DNA of 64,000 bases from Panax quinquefolius (taxonomy: Eukaryota > Streptophyta > Magnoliopsida > Apiales > Araliaceae): positions 27,885,105 through 27,949,104 of the forward strand of contig CM035171.1 of NCBI GenBank assembly GCA_020205615.1. The letters run 5' to 3'. Shown here piece by piece: positions 32,586 to 43,231 of the stretch. Numbering within the stretch: position 1 is the stretch's first letter; every line of letters starts with the position of its first letter. Under the pieces are notes generated by a model. That model searched no databases. It worked only from the letters and a program-made list of their open reading frames with translations, and was not told where the DNA came from. The translations under genes and the position numbers were made by a program.

Positions 32586-34541
32586 GTAGGATCTTAATCT
32601 TTTTATTTTTAAAGTTTTGTTTTTTCTCTTCTAAAATTCTTTATAAAAATTTTCATGAAGGATGAATTGTATGTGGTATATGGTTTTATATGATAAATTA
32701 TTGGTTATAAGATGGTTTCATGAGTTTATATATGATTATAGAGAAACTAGTTCATGTATGTATGTATTTTATGAAGAAACTATATTACAAAGTGTTTATA
32801 TGAAAATATATGAATATGACTTAGTTTAAAATAAAATTAAGGTTGGACTAATTGTTAATATATAGATATTGACTATTGATTTTGAAAATAGATGAATAAA
32901 CATAAACATGATAGTTTGAATTAATGGTTTTGGTTGAAAAACAAAGTTACAATGATAAGTTTCATTAAAAATGTCAAAATGGAGTTTTTGCCAAAAACAT
33001 TGAAATTGGGTGTTATAAAGTTGATGTTTATGTTATTATATGTTTAAAAACATGTTAAGAGTATTGCAATTATGTTTATATGAAGTCTATATGTATTACA
33101 TGTTAATTAGTTTGTTAGATTGGAGCTTGTAGGCCAATTTGACTTTTGTTCATCTTGTTGTTCTGGTCAATTTGCGCCAAAGTCTGAGTTTGGCCGCAGT
33201 CATGGTAACCAAAGATATTATTCTTCTTGTACATATTGCACGTATCACGCTACAGTACCATCTATATCTGCTAGTTTGAGTCTCATGCATGCCATACAGC
33301 CAAATCGGCCAACCCCACAATGTAAAATCTGTATACCAGTATGTGAGAGTTAGCGAGAATGGTCTCGACGCTTTTATTTAATTATACAAAGTCTGAAAAT
33401 AAATGTTATGTGGACTGTTAAATTATGATTTCAGTAGTACTAAACTAAGAATGAGCATGTTATCAAGGGTTAACTAGTATTAGTATTAACGTAATTCGAT
33501 TATGTGAATTGATAATTAAACCTACATGATGTATATACTTGTTTATATATATAAAATGTTGGTAGTGACTAATTATGTCATGATGATATATATATATATA
33601 TATATATAGGGTATTGAGATTCAAGTTTTAAGGTTTAGCTTGTGCTCAAGGCAAGTTCTCTAACCCTAAAACTTCGTTGTGCAAGTTTAATTTCAGATTA
33701 AAATGCGTTATTGCTTTTAAATTCAATTACAATTTCATAAGTTGCTACCTCTACACTTTCGTAGAGCTAGATTGTTTATTATTGAGAAAGTTCTTGTATC
33801 TATTGTTAATGAGGATGCAAGTATTCTAAATCTTATATTTTAATATTGAGCAAGTTTCTTTAATATGTAACTTATTATTTAGCATGCGAGTCGCTATATT
33901 TTAATATTCTAGTCTTGAACAACTTTATCATTCAAATTACTATTCACTATGCATGCTTAGCATCCAATTTTCAATAACCTTGACTTAATATTGTTCAAGC
34001 AAATTATGTTATGATTATTCAATGTTTATGCTATTAGATTATTCCTAAAGCATGATATTAATTTACAAATATCGATTCAGTTATGATTATTCCATAGCAT
34101 ACAGTTAGTTCTTTTGTATTCAACTAATCCTTAGTTGATGACCGTTGAATTCTAAATTACCTTGTAATGTATCCAAACCAAACCTACTTTGGTGCGGACT
34201 TATATTCTAAATACTGAGATGAACAACTCTTTTATTAGAGGTTTACGCTTAGCGTTGAAATGGTTGTGCACAATACATTGTACGAAGGGTTGATCCCCCT
34301 AAGTATGTGGAGTCCTTATAGTCTTATGAATGTTAAAGTTAAAGTTGAAAGATTACTTATAACTGTGGACATGATTCGTGGTCATTAGACCCTCAGTAGT
34401 ATGTTTCAGAATGTTAATAGGACATATCATTCAGTTCTATTGAGTCTATTTCTAGCAATTGTTGTAATGTTGTAAAGTTATTCATTCTTCTTCAAGTGAG
34501 CTTTGTTTGCTCACTCTTGCATATCTATACACTTATTGCAG
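32586..34541 (+). other. Predicted 1956-nt leader intron inside element C LTR
   Basis: Donor AAACAAAG/GTAGGATC and acceptor CTTATTGCAG/CTAAGG after a pyrimidine-biased stretch. The placement, with a purine-rich AGAGAGA leader before the donor and GCTCAC before the acceptor, parallels the A/B LTR family although the sequence is different. Inferred. Confidence 0.4.
33587..33608. repeat. (TA)n microsatellite
   Basis: About 11 TA dinucleotides in a row inside the LTR of C. Confidence 0.9.
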
Positions 34542-34862
34542 CTAAGGTTGAGAAGGTCAATGAACCTACCACTAGCAAAAGAAAGGAAAAAAAAGTACAA
34601 GTGATGAAGATTTATAATTTTATTTTTATCGTTATGATAATAGACTTTTAAATATGATGTGATGTAATAAATTTTAAATTCCGCATGTGAATGATTTTAA
34701 TTAAAGGTTAGATAACCTGGGAGATTTTTATTAAATGTAATCCTGTATGGGCAGATTCTTATTATTCAATTTTATTATGATTGGGTAGTTAGTAATGAAT
34801 GTTTTAATTAAGTGAACATCAAATCTTGAGAAAATGAAGTACCAGGATTTGGGGGTGTCACA

Positions 34863-34880
34863 AGTTGGTATCAAAGCTTT
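34863..34880 (+). promoter_or_regulatory. Primer-binding site of element C
   Basis: AGTTGGTATCAAAGCTTT starts at the base after the LTR. Initiator-Met tRNA type. Confidence 0.82.
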
Positions 34881-35067
34881 AGGTTATGAACCTTAGGTGG
34901 GGAAAATCTTTAGGAAGTAACCTTTGAAAGATAGTAGTGATTAACTCTTATCGAGTTTTAAGGAAGAAGTAAAAAATCACTTATGTGCTTATGTTTTTAT
35001 AAGTTATGTGCCCGTGAGTGTCGAGTAGTAATGATTAATAATTAAAGCTTAAAATTTTATTGTCAGG

Positions 35068-35813
35068 ATGACTAATGTCGGAGAATCCAGTCAAGCTAGG
35101 GAGGGAGGACCTCAGATGCCTATAGAGGAGGAGCCTCGCGACTTTCGGGTTATTTGGGAACAACTACTACCACGGGAGTCACCCGTTGGTCACGATGAGT
35201 TGAAGATGAGGATGACAACGTGGAGACGGATGAGGAGGATCCCGTTGAGTTGCCACAAGAGGATGAGGATGATGAGGACGAGGAGGAAGAGACTTTGTTA
35301 ACCTCGATGGCTGCTCGTATGTACGATGAAATCTACGACCATAACGTGGAACTTCAGGATACAGTTGAGGAGTTGCAAGAGATAGTAGCTGAACAACAGA
35401 CCGCAATGACACAAAAAGACGGCAAGATCCAGGATCGTGAAGAACAACTAACAAATGTCGAGGAGAAACTAGTACAGACTGAAGGAGAAAAAGAACAACT
35501 GATCAAAGTGGTCGCTGAACTGAAGAACAAGCTGAGAGAAGAAGCTACTAAGAGGGCAAGAGCTGAAGGTGCCTACGAGGAAGCTTTTCAACGAACCAGA
35601 ATAGCAGTGAGAGACGCGCAGTCAAAGAGGATGAAGATGGAAGAGATGGATAAAGTATTTAACGCCACGATTAATCGAGCTCAAGATCGGGTCATGGGAT
35701 ATCCTATTCAGTTCGAGACGCTGCCATCATACATATTAGATCGCAGAACAATGTTCCGAGTCATGGAGGAAGAACATAGTAAGGCTAAGCAATATCTTAG
35801 TAGAACATCGTAG
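35068..35813 (+). pseudogene. Element C extra ORF ahead of gag: acidic, coiled-coil protein
   Basis: Starts MTNVGESSQAREGGPQMPIE at 35068. One frameshift near 35190-35215 separates this from the 197-residue frame 35220-35813. That frame has an acidic run (PQEDEDDEDEEEET) followed by about 110 residues of heptad-like helix (IYDHNVELQDTVEELQEIV, EKEQLIKVVAELKNKLREEA). It ends SRTS before a TAG. No zinc knuckle or enzyme motif is present. A 285-bp gap with no ORF separates it from gag (36098). A diverged homologue lies in element F at 48579-49259. It is not a usual Tekay gene and its function is unknown. A structural or RNA/chromatin-binding accessory role is only a guess. Confidence 0.7.
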
Positions 35814-36097
35814 TTGTTGTACGATGAATAAAATGTTAAATAAATTGTAAATCCCAATTGTTATGCAACCTATGGGATATGACGATGATGTTGTCCTGAA
35901 ACTTTTGTAGTTTAGGGAAGTAATGTAAATAGCAGTGATGCTATTGTTTTATGTTTTCAAAAGGTTATGAATAAATAAAAGTTGTTACTTTATTCAAAGT
36001 GTTATGTGTTATGTGGTTATTTCTTTTTGGAGGCAAGTTAAGTAGAAATTACTTAAAAGAATTGAATAATAATCTAATTAATGTATTTTATCAAAAA

Positions 36098-37160
36098 ATG
36101 CCTCCCAGACGTCAACCACCACGATAGAGAACCACTGAAGGAACCAATAACGACAATGTTGATGGTAACCCCGTTCAACAACTAGTGACGCTACTAACAG
36201 GAGCGTTGCAGAATTAACCACAGAACTAAGGAACAACGTTTAAGGATTTCAAGGCGGTTGGACCACCTGAATTCCGTGGGTCCATGAATCCAGTCGAAGC
36301 ACAGACCTGGATTATGGAGATAGAAAAGGTGTTCGATGTTGCTAGGGTAAGGGAAGATCAGAAGACTGTTTTAACATTCATGCTTTGAAAAGAAGAAGCT
36401 AGTTATTGGTGGCGAGCCAATAAAACTCGTGAAGGGCTAGGGGTGATGACACATGATAGGTTTAAGGAAATATTCTTTGAGACCTATTTCCCGGAGAGTT
36501 CAAAGAGTTAGTTAGAAGTCCAATTTCAGGAACTAAAAACGATGAATGTATCTGAGTATGCCGCTAAATTCAACGAGTTGGCGAGGTTTGCGCCATATCA
36601 AGTCAAGATGATTTAACGCAAGGCGAAGAGGTTTGAACAGGACCAAAGCCCTAGTTATGACAAAGAGGGTTTCCTGTTTTCGATTGAAGACTTTCGCAGC
36701 AGTGATGGAGAAAGCAATACTCGCTGAAGGTGGAGGCGAGGCAGTGACAAAGTTCAATCAGGAACAGAAGAAGAAGAAGAATGAGGTGGAGATCAAAAAT
36801 GGAAATGGTAGTAGTGGAAATGGCAACAACAACTTAAAGAGAAAGTGGAATGGGAACGTGGGCGTTGGAAACCAGCAGGGTAACCAGCAAAACAAGAAGT
36901 TTGAAGCATGTGCTACATGCGGGAAGTTTCACAAGGGTACATGCTTGATGGGTAAATGAGTATGCTTCAATTGTGGCCAGGAGGGTCACATCGCCCTAAA
37001 CTGCACTCAACCTAAGAAGAACGTGTGCTTCATGTGTGGATCCAAGGATCACTTTGCTCGTGAATGCCCTAAGAAGAAGGATGGAGTGATAACCAGAAGC
37101 AATGGAGGTAACAGTGAAGGTACTTGGGCCATTCAGGACCTCTCTGACATCGAATAAACC
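36098..37160 (+). pseudogene. Element C gag
   Basis: Starts MPPRRQPPR at 36098 and is stopped after nine codons by a TAG (CAG in the ancestor). The capsid region reads GPPEFRGSMNPVEAQTWIME, then YFPESSKS and NVSEYAAKFNELARFAPYQV. Three Cys-rich knuckles follow: CATCGKFHKGTC, CFNCGQEGHIALNC and CFMCGSKDHFAREC (36910-37070), one more than in A/B. Several stops are present. It is a different gypsy family from A/B. Confidence 0.78.
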
Positions 37161-37179
37161 CACAATGTAGAACCTTGAC

Positions 37180-37738
37180 ATGATGCAAGAAGATGTTGTG
37201 CAATCAAAAGATGTCATGTCGGTATTATCTCAATCAATGATATAAATGCTTATGTATTATTTGATTCAAAATTGCTACTTGTTCGTTTATATCTGATGAA
37301 TTTGCTAAGAGGTTAAGAGTGCCTAGTGAAGAACTAAATTTTCCTTTGAACATAGAAATTGCGAATAAAGAAGTAATCCCTGTTAGATTCGTATACAAGA
37401 ACTGTAGGGTGAACATTAAGGAAAATATCTTTATGGTAGATTTGATTCCAATTAGACTTGGAGAGTTTGATGTTATTTTGGGAATGGATTGGATGTTCAA
37501 GTATGAGCGGTAATTGATTGCCAAAATAAGTGTGTAAACCTTATGACTCCGTCAAAGGTAATATTCTATGGTAGCAAGTCGCCTTGACAAATGAAATGTC
37601 TGACGATTATGCAGGCCAAGAAATTGTTGAGTCAAGGCTGTGTGGGCTATTTAGCTTACATAGTCGATACTCATAAGAAGAATGTAAAACTAGAAGAAAT
37701 ACCAGTGGTGAGGGAATTCGATGACGTGTTTCCAGAGG
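37180..37738 (+). pseudogene. Element C protease, cut by deletion
   Basis: Protease region with the active-site area altered (FDSKIATCSFISDEFA-like, about 37260-37305, one indel) and a readable 64-residue part (37319-37513). That part ends FDVILGMDWMFKYER, the second protease block. The linker EIPVVREFDDVFPED follows and joins abruptly at 37738 to LTR sequence, so RT and everything after it is deleted. Confidence 0.75.
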
Positions 37739-37878
37739 ATTTTTATTAAATGTAATCTCAGTATAAGCGTGTTTCTTATTATTCAATTTTATTATGATTG
37801 GGTAGTTAGTAATGAATGTTTTGATTAAGTGAACACCAAATCTCGAGGAAATGAAGTACCGAGATTTGGGGTGTCACA
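37739..37878 (+). repeat. Element C 3' LTR, last 140 bp
   Basis: Matches 34724-34862 (ATTTTTATTAAATGTAATC ... GGTGTCACA). The junction with pol lies at a shared GA...TTTTT stretch, suggesting microhomology-mediated deletion of about 4-5 kb of body plus most of the LTR. Confidence 0.8.
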
Positions 37879-37920
37879 TGCACCCTAATTTCGAGGATGA
37901 AATTTCATAAAAAGGGAGGT
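37879..37920 (+). promoter_or_regulatory. End of element B body with polypurine tract
   Basis: TGCAC (target duplication) and CCTAATTTCGAGGATGAAAT resume the sequence left at 19167. The tract AAAAAGGGAGGT ends at 37920, directly before the 3' LTR. Confidence 0.8.
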
Positions 37921-39106
37921 TGTAAGACCCCAACTTTTATGAATAAAGAAGAATTTTCTCGAAATATATTTTTTGAATATTATGGTGTGGATTTGATATA
38001 ATGTTGTAGTTGTGGGTATTATTTTCAAATTTTACAAAGTAAGCAAGTGGTTATATAATCTTCGATTGGTCGAGGAATATTGGTTTTAACGAGGGAATAT
38101 TAAATGACGACGACAATCATTAGTGGACCCCATGAACGGAAGTATTGTCGTAGTTAGAAAACGACATAATTATCTTTTAAAAACTAACGGCGAAAGTTTT
38201 ACTGAGTTAAACCGTTGAACTACCCTAGTAGTAAACGTCTGATAATCTGGCGTGGTTGTATAGTAGCACATGGTATTGATTATTGATGCTTACGTGAGAA
38301 GTCATTCGGTTATACTCAATTATTGCTTTCAGATAATTCTTGCGATAATATCTTTCATATTATTGATTCAATAATTGTCATAAGATCATCTGCATAATAT
38401 TTTATATTATTAAATCAATAATTGAGACGACAAAGTTATTCATATTATTATTTGCAATATTGACAATGTCTAAGTTACATCGAGGAGAGGTTTGGTCACC
38501 TAATTGCGCTGGCCAATAAGGAGAAATCCTTATCGGAAAGCCCCTCTTTCTGAGGAGCGACTCGTTGTTAAATATTGTGAGTTATAATATTAATGATGAA
38601 TAAGTTGTGTTGATTAAAGATGAAATTGATAGTTCCATTATGTTGGGATTATTAGTTTTAGTGGAAATCGACATTTATTTCGATAATAATTGATGTCCGG
38701 AGGTTATATTGACCAATCGGGTAATTAATCGGATAAATGAGCAATTAATTGTTATTATTTCAATGCTTATAACTATTTGTTCACATATGTGTACTATTGA
38801 TTCACATTCATGTACTATTTAGGGGAGGTGGTGCAAGATTGATAATACTTGCATGACTAAATTTAAACTAGAGGTATAGATGAAGGTACTATATCTTGTA
38901 ATTAGTTTTTCACATGATTATACTATTAAGTCACATAAATGAACTATTAATTCACATTATTTACTATTAGGGAGATGGTGCAAATTTGATAATACTTTCG
39001 GGACTAAATTAAAAATGAAGAAAAAGAGGAAAGTATTATCTTTGTAATATTTTGAGCCCCAAAACGCAATTATCGAAACTATATTTTCCTATAAATAGAA
39101 GCTCAT
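37921..39106 (+). repeat. Element B 3' LTR, truncated by E
   Basis: Starts TGTAAGACCCCAACTTTTAT and is collinear with 11651 onward, with a 100-bp extra segment near 38880-38990 that repeats the GGGAGGTGGTGCAAG area. It has the TATA box (39090-39097). It ends nine bases after the TATA box at CTCAT (39102-39106), the left target copy of E. The remainder lies beyond the window. Confidence 0.85.
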
Positions 39107-39390
39107 TGTGGCGCCCCAAAATTCCAAAGTATACATCACCTATTACGAGTTGCCAAAAACATGGTACAAAATTCAAATACAACTTAATTATACAACGATG
39201 TGTAAAAAATACGACTAAATATATCTTTGTGAGTTTTAATACAAATATTGTCATCTAGACAATATACAAACTCAATGGGGTCCTCATTACATTTATTATC
39301 ACACTATTTCATAGAATAGTGAGGACTACTAATGCTATTATCTGGACCATCACTCTGTTCCCCGACTAGTCCCTGCTATGTTCTCATTTC

Positions 39391-40540
39391 CTGAAGAGAA
39401 CAACGAAAGAAAGGGCGAGCTCAACTAGCCCAGTAAAAAATATTATGACTAAGATAATGTTCAATAAATTATCATTAGCCTTCAACAGTGTTAAACTGAT
39501 AAAATATAACAAACATCAAGTTTAATTGCAACGGAATAAGCAATCCATTAGAAGAGTCAAGTAGAGAATAAAATCTACTATCTTCTATGATTTAAAAGGT
39601 TTTCACGACTTTTATCATTGAGACTCGACAATAAATAATCCACATCATCCACTCAAGACTACTACCAATGATATTCATTAGTATCACAACCACAAATTAT
39701 CAATGCACCAAAGCCAAGAATATTCGTGTATTCATCAATGGTCATGATCATGCCAACAACTGTCCATCAATGCACTACGGGTCAATGAGGACTTTTCCCA
39801 CATCATTTGTAACATTACGGTCATGATTACACCGAATAATCCCTGGTCATAATCATACCAAGTCCATCTATGCACTACATGCCACAGATGACTTTCAACA
39901 TAATATAAACATGAGGATGATGACAATGATATAAGAATTCAATAAAACAAGTTTAAGAATTAATTTATCCAGGAACTAATAATGTCCAAATTGTCAACAT
40001 GATACTTCTTTGTAGAGTAACACTCAAGAATACTCAGAAGAATATTTCCATGAAAAGATACTGGATGAAGCACAAATATCAAGGATATTCCACTAATTTC
40101 ATGGAGTATAGAAGTCAAAACTTTAACCAACTGAGTATAATAAAGAATGGAATAACAAAAGAAATCACCAGGCATGCGATAGACCGCATGATGAGTTATT
40201 CCAATGAATAATAAATAATGAAATCGGTCATGCGTAAATTAATTGCGAAGCGGATATTCCAACGAATAATAAATAATGGAACCAGTCATGCGTAAAAAAT
40301 TACGCATGAGGATGTTCCAACAGAATAATAAACAATGGAACCAGGTCATGCGTAAACGCATAGACAGGATGTTCCAACAAAATAATAAATAATGGAATAA
40401 CAGAAGAATTTCACCAAGTATAGGGTATCCTACATATACAGGTTATTCCAATAGAATAATAAATAATGGAATAACAAAAGAATTTCACCAATAAGAAAGA
40501 AGGAATACCCCTAACGAGTACAACAAATAATATCCCTTAC
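39391..40540 (-). other. Predicted 1150-nt leader intron inside element E LTR
   Basis: Donor TTTTACG/GTAAGGGATA at 40540. Acceptor is a pyrimidine tract and TTCTCTTCAG/GAAATGAG ending at 39391. Same layout as B and G. Confidence 0.45.
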
Positions 40541-40814
40541 CGTAAAAGAGTATTTTGACTGGTAGGGTGAGGATATACTCAAAAAAAACTTGCACTACGC
40601 TCAAAGCTTTCTTAAACTCTAAAGAAATACGCTCAAGATTATAGAAGAAGAACTCTATTTATAGTTTCTCTCTCTAGAGTTTCAGTGAATTTGTAAGAAA
40701 TAATGAAGGAATGAGCTTCTATTTATAGAAGAATGGACTGCATAGTAACTAATTCATGAACGGTCCGATTGATTTATAATAAAATATAATATATTCTATT
40801 TATAATCTAATAAA

Positions 40815-41030
40815 ACGAATAACTTTATAAAAGTATTACATTTTTATATAAAAGGTTTTTACTATCTGAAACACTATGCAGGCACTATGCATAATAAAAT
40901 ATATATTCTAATTATTGTCAATAAAATAGATAACTTTATAAAAGTATTCTATTTTATATAAAAAGATTTTACTATTAGTCTAATAAAGCGAATAACTTTA
41001 TAAAAGTATTACATTTTTATATAAAAAACT
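40815..41030. repeat. Three AT-rich direct repeats in the U3 of E
   Basis: AATAACTTTATAAAAGTATT plus a TTTTATATAAAA tail at about 40818-40853, 40930-40964 and 40990-41026. Reverse-complement relatives lie in the F LTRs (46450-46630, 52650-52830) together with GCATAGTGTTGCATAGTG repeats. Confidence 0.7.
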
Positions 41031-41719
41031 TTTCATTTTATTAAATTAATAATACTAATAAAACAAAGCTCATCATAATTATTATAATTCACAATATTAA
41101 TCGAAAAGGTCGTTTTTCGGAAAGAGGGCTTTCCAATAAGGATTTCTCCCATTGCGCGCAATTAGGTGACCAAACCTCTCCTCGACAGTAACTTCTGAAC
41201 ATCGTTAATATTGTAAATAATAATATTAATAACTTTGTCATCTCAATTATTGATTATAAAATATTGACAATAATTGAATCAAATAACGTGAGATATTATA
41301 CAAACAATTCTTTGTAATAATAATTGAACAAAATGAGTGACTTCTCACGTAAGCATCAATAATCAATACCGTAGTACTCTTCATGCAACTACGCCAGATT
41401 CTTGTACTTTTAACACCGGTGTTTCAACAGCTTAACGGTAAAAACTTCCGCCGTTATTTTCATAAAGTATTTTGTCATTTTTTCAATCCGATAATAATTC
41501 CAGTTATGGGGTCCACCAATGATTGTGCTTGGTTATGCGAATATTCCCTGTTAAAACGAATATTTCCCGACCAATCGAATATTATATAACAACTTGCGTA
41601 CTTTGCAAAATTTATAAATATTACCCACAACTATAACATTATATCAAATTCGTTCCATAATATTCAAAAATGATATTTATAGAAAATTCATCTTTATTCA
41701 TAAAAGTTGGGGTCTTACA

Positions 41720-41734
41720 ACCTCCTCTTCTTAT
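41720..41734 (-). promoter_or_regulatory. Polypurine tract of element E
   Basis: Minus strand ATAAGAAGAGGAGGT directly before the LTR; one base from the A tract. Confidence 0.8.
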
Positions 41735-42069
41735 GAAATTTTGCCCTCGAAATTAGGGTACGTACCTGGTATGTCGAAGAGGTAAGGATACCTTGATTTC
41801 ATTTCAGATTCTAACTCCCAAGTCATTTCCTCAACATCGCGGTTTCTCCACAAAACTTTGACTTGAGGTATAACCTTAGAGCGTAGAATATGTTCCTTCT
41901 TATCCAAGATTTGAATAGGAATCTCTTCATACGTCAGATCTTCCGCTATTTCGTCCGGTTCTAACTCAATAATGTGGTTCGGGTCTTCCAAATATTTACG
42001 TAACATGGATATGTGAAAAACGTTATGAACACGAGACATACTTGGTGGTAAAGCGAGTCTATAGGCCAT
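41731..42069 (-). pseudogene. Element E chromodomain and integrase tail
   Basis: 112 open residues: [40 protein letters not shown], chromodomain core [20 protein letters not shown] and end [11 protein letters not shown], with the stop at the polypurine tract. It is one of the best-kept domains of this family in the window. Confidence 0.83.
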
Positions 42070-42099
42070 AGTTCCTACTCGATCGAGGATTAAAAATGG

Positions 42100-43231
42100 G
42101 CTGATGAATCAAGGATTGAGCTTTCCTCTCTTTCTAAATCTCGTAACTCCTTTCCATGGAGCAACACGTAACAACATATGATCTCCTATATCGAATTCCA
42201 CGTCCTTTCGATGAAGATCAGCATAACTCTTTTGTCGATCTTGTGAAGTTTTTATACGTTATCGGATTGTTTGAATCTTTTCCGTATTCATACGTACCAA
42301 CTCCGGTCCAAATAACGTTGCTTCACCCACCTATCCCAGCATACTGGAGAACGACACTTTCTTCCATACAACGCCTCAAATGGAGCGACGCCAATACTTG
42401 CTTGATAACTGTTATTGTAGGAAAACTCCACCAATGGTAAGAACTTATCCCAACTTCCCTTGAAGTTAAGGATACAGAGTCTTAATAAATCTTCAAGAGT
42501 TTGAATAGTCCTCTCCGACTGCCCGTTCGTCTGAGGAAGATATGACGAGCTAAATCGTAAATCTGTGCCCATAGCTTTCTGCAAACTAACCCAAAATCGT
42601 GAAGTGAATCTTGGGTCTCAATTAGAAACTATGGATACTGGCATACCATGCAGTCTTACAATCTCGTTTATGTACATACGAGCAAGACGTTCAAGTGTAT
42701 AAGTTTCTCGTATCGGTAAGAAATGAGCAGACTTGGTCAATCTATCAATAATGACCCAAATTGCATCTATACCTTGAGAAACCTTTGGAAGACCGGTAAC
42801 GAAATCCATAGTAATGTGCTCCCACTTCTATTCTGGAATTTTAAGTGGTTACAATGGACCTTTTGGTACTTGATGCTCCGCTTTAACTCGTTGACAAGTT
42901 AGATACCTTGAGATAAACAGCACTATATCTCTCTCTTCATATTGCTCCACCAAAATGTATGACGAATATCATGATACATTTTGGTACTCCCAGGATGGAT
43001 TGCAAACGGTGTGTTGTGCACCTCCAACATGATTTTATACTTTAAATCAGGGTCGTTAGGAACATAAAGTCTTGAGTTGACTCGAAGTATTCCTTCTTCA
43101 TCGATTCTTGCTTCAGGCATAGCACCTTCTTGCACTTTCTTCCTCATACGCATCGGCTCCAGTGTCAGAGCTTGGCGACTTTTAACTTTATCAATTAAAG
43201 TCGGTTTTACTCGTATATTCGCTATCATCAC
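42100..43231 (-). pseudogene. Element E integrase
   Basis: Zinc finger (HNTPFAIHPGSTKMY...) in 43231-42923. The core [20 protein letters not shown] runs to MPVSIVSN (42809-42618), where Asp of SDRDP reads Asn, removing the second catalytic residue. A TAA follows. Then come [20 protein letters not shown] and [12 protein letters not shown] (42584-42288). A frame change near 42330 precedes the GDHMLLRV-type module. Confidence 0.8.

Larger units (their letters stand above)
19168..34862 (+). repeat. Element C 5' LTR, interrupted by element D
   Basis: The LTR parts are 19168-19520 and 32064-34862, about 3.15 kb in all. It starts TATAACATTCC, most likely TGTAACATCCC with G-to-A changes, and ends GGGGGTGTCACA. 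It is unrelated in most of its length to the A/B LTR. Sub-features are a donor-like AAAG/GTAGGATC (32586), an acceptor-like TTATTGCAG (34541), a (TA)n run (about 33587-33608) and a closing segment repeated at 37739-37878. A TATA box is hard to pick in the AT-rich 32340-32420 region. Confidence 0.8.
19168..37878 (+). mobile_element. Element C: second Ty3/gypsy family, internally deleted, hosting D
   Basis: C is flanked by CGCAC (19163-19167) and TGCAC (37879-37883), a 5-bp target duplication with one CpG-to-TpG change. The original target, CGCACCCTAATTTCGAGG, can be read in the complement of A near 7268-7285. C comprises a 5' LTR (19168-34862, split by D), primer-binding site, an extra coiled-coil ORF, gag, protease, then a deletion to the last 140 bp of the 3' LTR. 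RT, RNase H and integrase are absent. Confidence 0.85.
11651..39106 (+). mobile_element. Element B: Ty3/gypsy chromovirus interrupted by C (and D), truncated in 3' LTR
   Basis: Real length in the window is about 8.7 kb: 5' LTR 11651-14381, body 14382-19167, a 42-bp body end at 37879-37920, and part of the 3' LTR at 37921-39106. Element C splits it 25 codons or fewer from the end of pol. Element E splits its 3' LTR, and the rest of that LTR lies outside the window. B is inserted in the gag of A. Both LTR copies of B look close to each other over the shared 1.2 kb. The pol frame carries many C-to-T type stops. Confidence 0.85.
39107..41719 (-). repeat. Element E 3' LTR (2613 bp)
   Basis: Minus-strand start TGTAAGACCCCAACTTTTAT at 41719 and end GGGGCGCCACA at 39107. 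TATA box at 40720-40727. U3 (about 40740-41040) differs from A/B and matches that of F: it carries the ACGGTCCGATTGA-type segment and AT-rich repeats. The stem-loop array is at about 40190-40500. Confidence 0.87.

Noticed and set aside
33120..33353. 77-residue Cys-rich ORF in the C LTR
   Set aside because: Lies inside the predicted LTR intron, has no homologue that I recognise, and its Cys spacing matches no known motif.
40790..41040. A MITE or other DNA transposon in the E LTR
   Set aside because: No terminal inverted repeats or TA/3-bp duplication found, and the segment is shared with the U3 of F, so it is an LTR part.
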